Shown here one piece after another: positions 63,166 through 64,000 of a stretch of DNA of 64,000 nucleotides (positions within the stretch are counted from its first letter, which is position 1; the number at the start of each line of letters is the position of its first letter). Source of the DNA: Variovorax sp. IB41 (GTDB taxonomy: Bacteria > Pseudomonadota > Gammaproteobacteria > Burkholderiales > Burkholderiaceae_C); the NCBI RefSeq assembly GCF_016405905.1, contig NZ_JAEFCB010000001.1:992001-1056000 (forward strand), read 5' to 3'. Made by a program: the position numbers and the translations under genes. The notes beneath the pieces are model-generated. The model was not told the DNA's origin. It did not search any database and worked only from the letters and a program-made list of their open reading frames with translations.

Positions 63166-63519
63166 TCAAGGCGTGGTGGACGTTGCGGTGGTGGCTTGCG
63201 TCATGACGGTGGTCCATGCACCGTCGATGCGCTTCCAGACTTCCACGACCCAGAGCCCGCCGCTGAAGAAGCGAGTGACGACAAGGTCGCCTTGCTGTTC
63301 GTGCTGCTCGCGTTCGCGTGGGACATAGGGGCGGTGCTTTTGCGTTTGAAGGTTCTCGATCCGGTCGGCCCGGGACATGAACCGGCCGTTCTGCTGGACG
63401 GTCGTGAAGTCGCTCGCGGTGTACTTGGCCCACTGCGCCGCATCGACGGCGTAGAAGGCTTCGTCGCGTGCGCGCATGGCGGCTTGAAGGTCGGGAGGGA
63501 GTGGGTTTGTGCCGGTCAT
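63166..63519 (-). CDS. Nuclear transport factor 2 family protein (SnoaL/DUF4440-like)
   Basis: The 117-residue protein has the fold pattern of NTF2-like small proteins: an N-terminal helix (ALRARDEAFYAVDAAQWAKY-like), then DFTTVQQNGRFMSRADRIENL near residue 37 and VTRFFSGGLWVVEVWKRIDGAWTTVM near residue 82. Such proteins are small enzymes, immunity proteins or ligand binders, and no catalytic residue points to one. The stop is eight bases before the start of the DUF2185-like gene, so the two are probably cotranslated. The ATG at 63519 is followed by TGTNPLPPDLQAAM. Confidence 0.7.
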   Translation of the reverse strand: MTGTNPLPPDLQAAMRARDEAFYAVDAAQWAKYTASDFTTVQQNGRFMSRADRIENLQTQKHRPYVPREREQHEQQGDLVVTRFFSGGLWVVEVWKRIDGAWTTVMTQATTATSTTP

Positions 63520-63708
63520 GAAGGGACTGTAGCGGCCATGCCGAGGTCTGCTGGGACCCGTGCTGCCGGAAGTGCCCGGCTACAGTCGGCCACGAGGAGC
63601 CCGTTCCTCGTGCCCCGCGCAACGCAGAGCAACGCCCGTTGAGCGCATACCTTGCGAGACGGGATGCGTCTTTCGCCTCGGGAAAATTTCGGAAAACGAG
63701 CCCAAATC

Positions 63709-64000
63709 ATGAGCCTGTCCAAACGACTGAATATTGAGCTTGCTCGTCTTGGATGCAAGCAGGTTGAGCCACTGGTATTCGACGTCCCGTCTTACGACGG
63801 CGCGATCGATTGGCGCCTCAGCTTCAAGACCCTCGGATTCACTAAAGGCCGAGTCGGCGGGGCACTCCGCTATCGCCATCGAATCGCAACGGACTTCGGC
63901 TGGCTGTGCCTGTCACAGCTGGGCGGGCCGCTCTTGAGCCGCGCTGAAGCGCCGCCTTGGGGATTCAGCGGCGGCGTTCCGTTCGGGCTGATGGCTGGAT
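63709..64000 (+). CDS. Unrecognised protein, 3' end outside the window
   Basis: The frame from ATG 63709 stays open for 97 codons to the window edge. It begins SLSKRLNIELARLGCKQVEP and continues VPSYDGAIDWRLSFKTLGF and RYRHRIATDFGWLCLSQLGG. Codon use is less GC-rich than in the neighbours (ATT, CTT, CGT and GCT codons occur), which suggests a different origin. A minus-strand frame over the same bases (63580-63879) is less convincing. I do not recognise the family. It follows the NTF2-like gene across 189 bases of presumed promoter. Confidence 0.55.
   Translation, partial: MSLSKRLNIELARLGCKQVEPLVFDVPSYDGAIDWRLSFKTLGFTKGRVGGALRYRHRIATDFGWLCLSQLGGPLLSRAEAPPWGFSGGVPFGLMAG

Noticed and set aside
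63580..63879. Minus-strand 99-codon frame near the window end
   Set aside because: It overlaps a more convincing plus-strand frame that runs to the window edge and has no motif.

Overview
The window is about 70% GC, densely packed and reads like a chromosome segment of a Burkholderiales betaproteobacterium, most like Variovorax or another Comamonadaceae. That is inferred from the gene mix: Bug-type solute-binding protein, many LysR regulators each divergent from a catabolic gene, scoAB with a PAS-LuxR regulator, opgD, eat-eutBC without microcompartment genes, and the codon and GC style. I see no rRNA, tRNA, CRISPR array, insertion sequence or phage gene. No gene-free stretch exceeds 300 bases; the longest is 7515-7781 (267 bases), where I see only presumed promoter sequence.

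Layout. 1-2.8 kb: end of a penicillin-acylase-type hydrolase, a histidine phosphatase and the cbpA-cbpM chaperone pair. 2.8-6.4 kb: tandem paralogous exported M20 dipeptidases. 6.5-11.3 kb: tag, a small secreted repeat protein, a Bug solute-binding protein and a divergent ScfR-type XRE regulator with two palindromes between them, then a secreted hypothetical protein. 11.3-15.2 kb: GcvA-like LysR regulator divergent from an amidase and an MFS transporter. 15.3-21.6 kb: a seven-gene operon with DUF1445, MFS carrier, biotin carboxylase, PxpB, PxpC, PxpA and a biotinyl carrier protein, divergent from a LysR regulator. 22.8-28.98 kb: valine/isobutyrate catabolism (mmsB, HIBYL-CoA hydrolase, acyl-CoA dehydrogenase, an LprI-like gene, mmsA) with a LysR regulator. 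29-34.8 kb: aminotransferase, DUF4241 protein, scoAB with PAS-LuxR regulator, exported alpha/beta hydrolase.

34.8-47.1 kb: a minus-strand run behind a near-consensus sigma-70 promoter: DUF2170 (YjfI), PspA/IM30 (YjfJ-like), an unknown 131-residue protein, a YqiJ-like membrane protein, a flotillin (YqiK-like), a zinc-ribbon protein, a 1,753-residue DUF3686-type AAA ATPase, a phospholipase-D-like protein and a CorA-like membrane protein. It looks like an envelope-stress or membrane-surveillance island and is the most interesting part of the window.

47.2-64 kb: LysR with a second mmsA paralogue, a methyltransferase, opgD, LysR with an SDR, an exported FKBP, eat-eutBC behind a sigma-54-type promoter, hipBA with an inverted repeat at the hipB start, a carotenoid oxygenase, a glutathione S-transferase, a probable DUF2185/Imm33-type protein, an NTF2-like protein, and an unrecognised gene cut off by the window end.

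All family names come from reading motifs in the translated sequence; none was checked by a database search.
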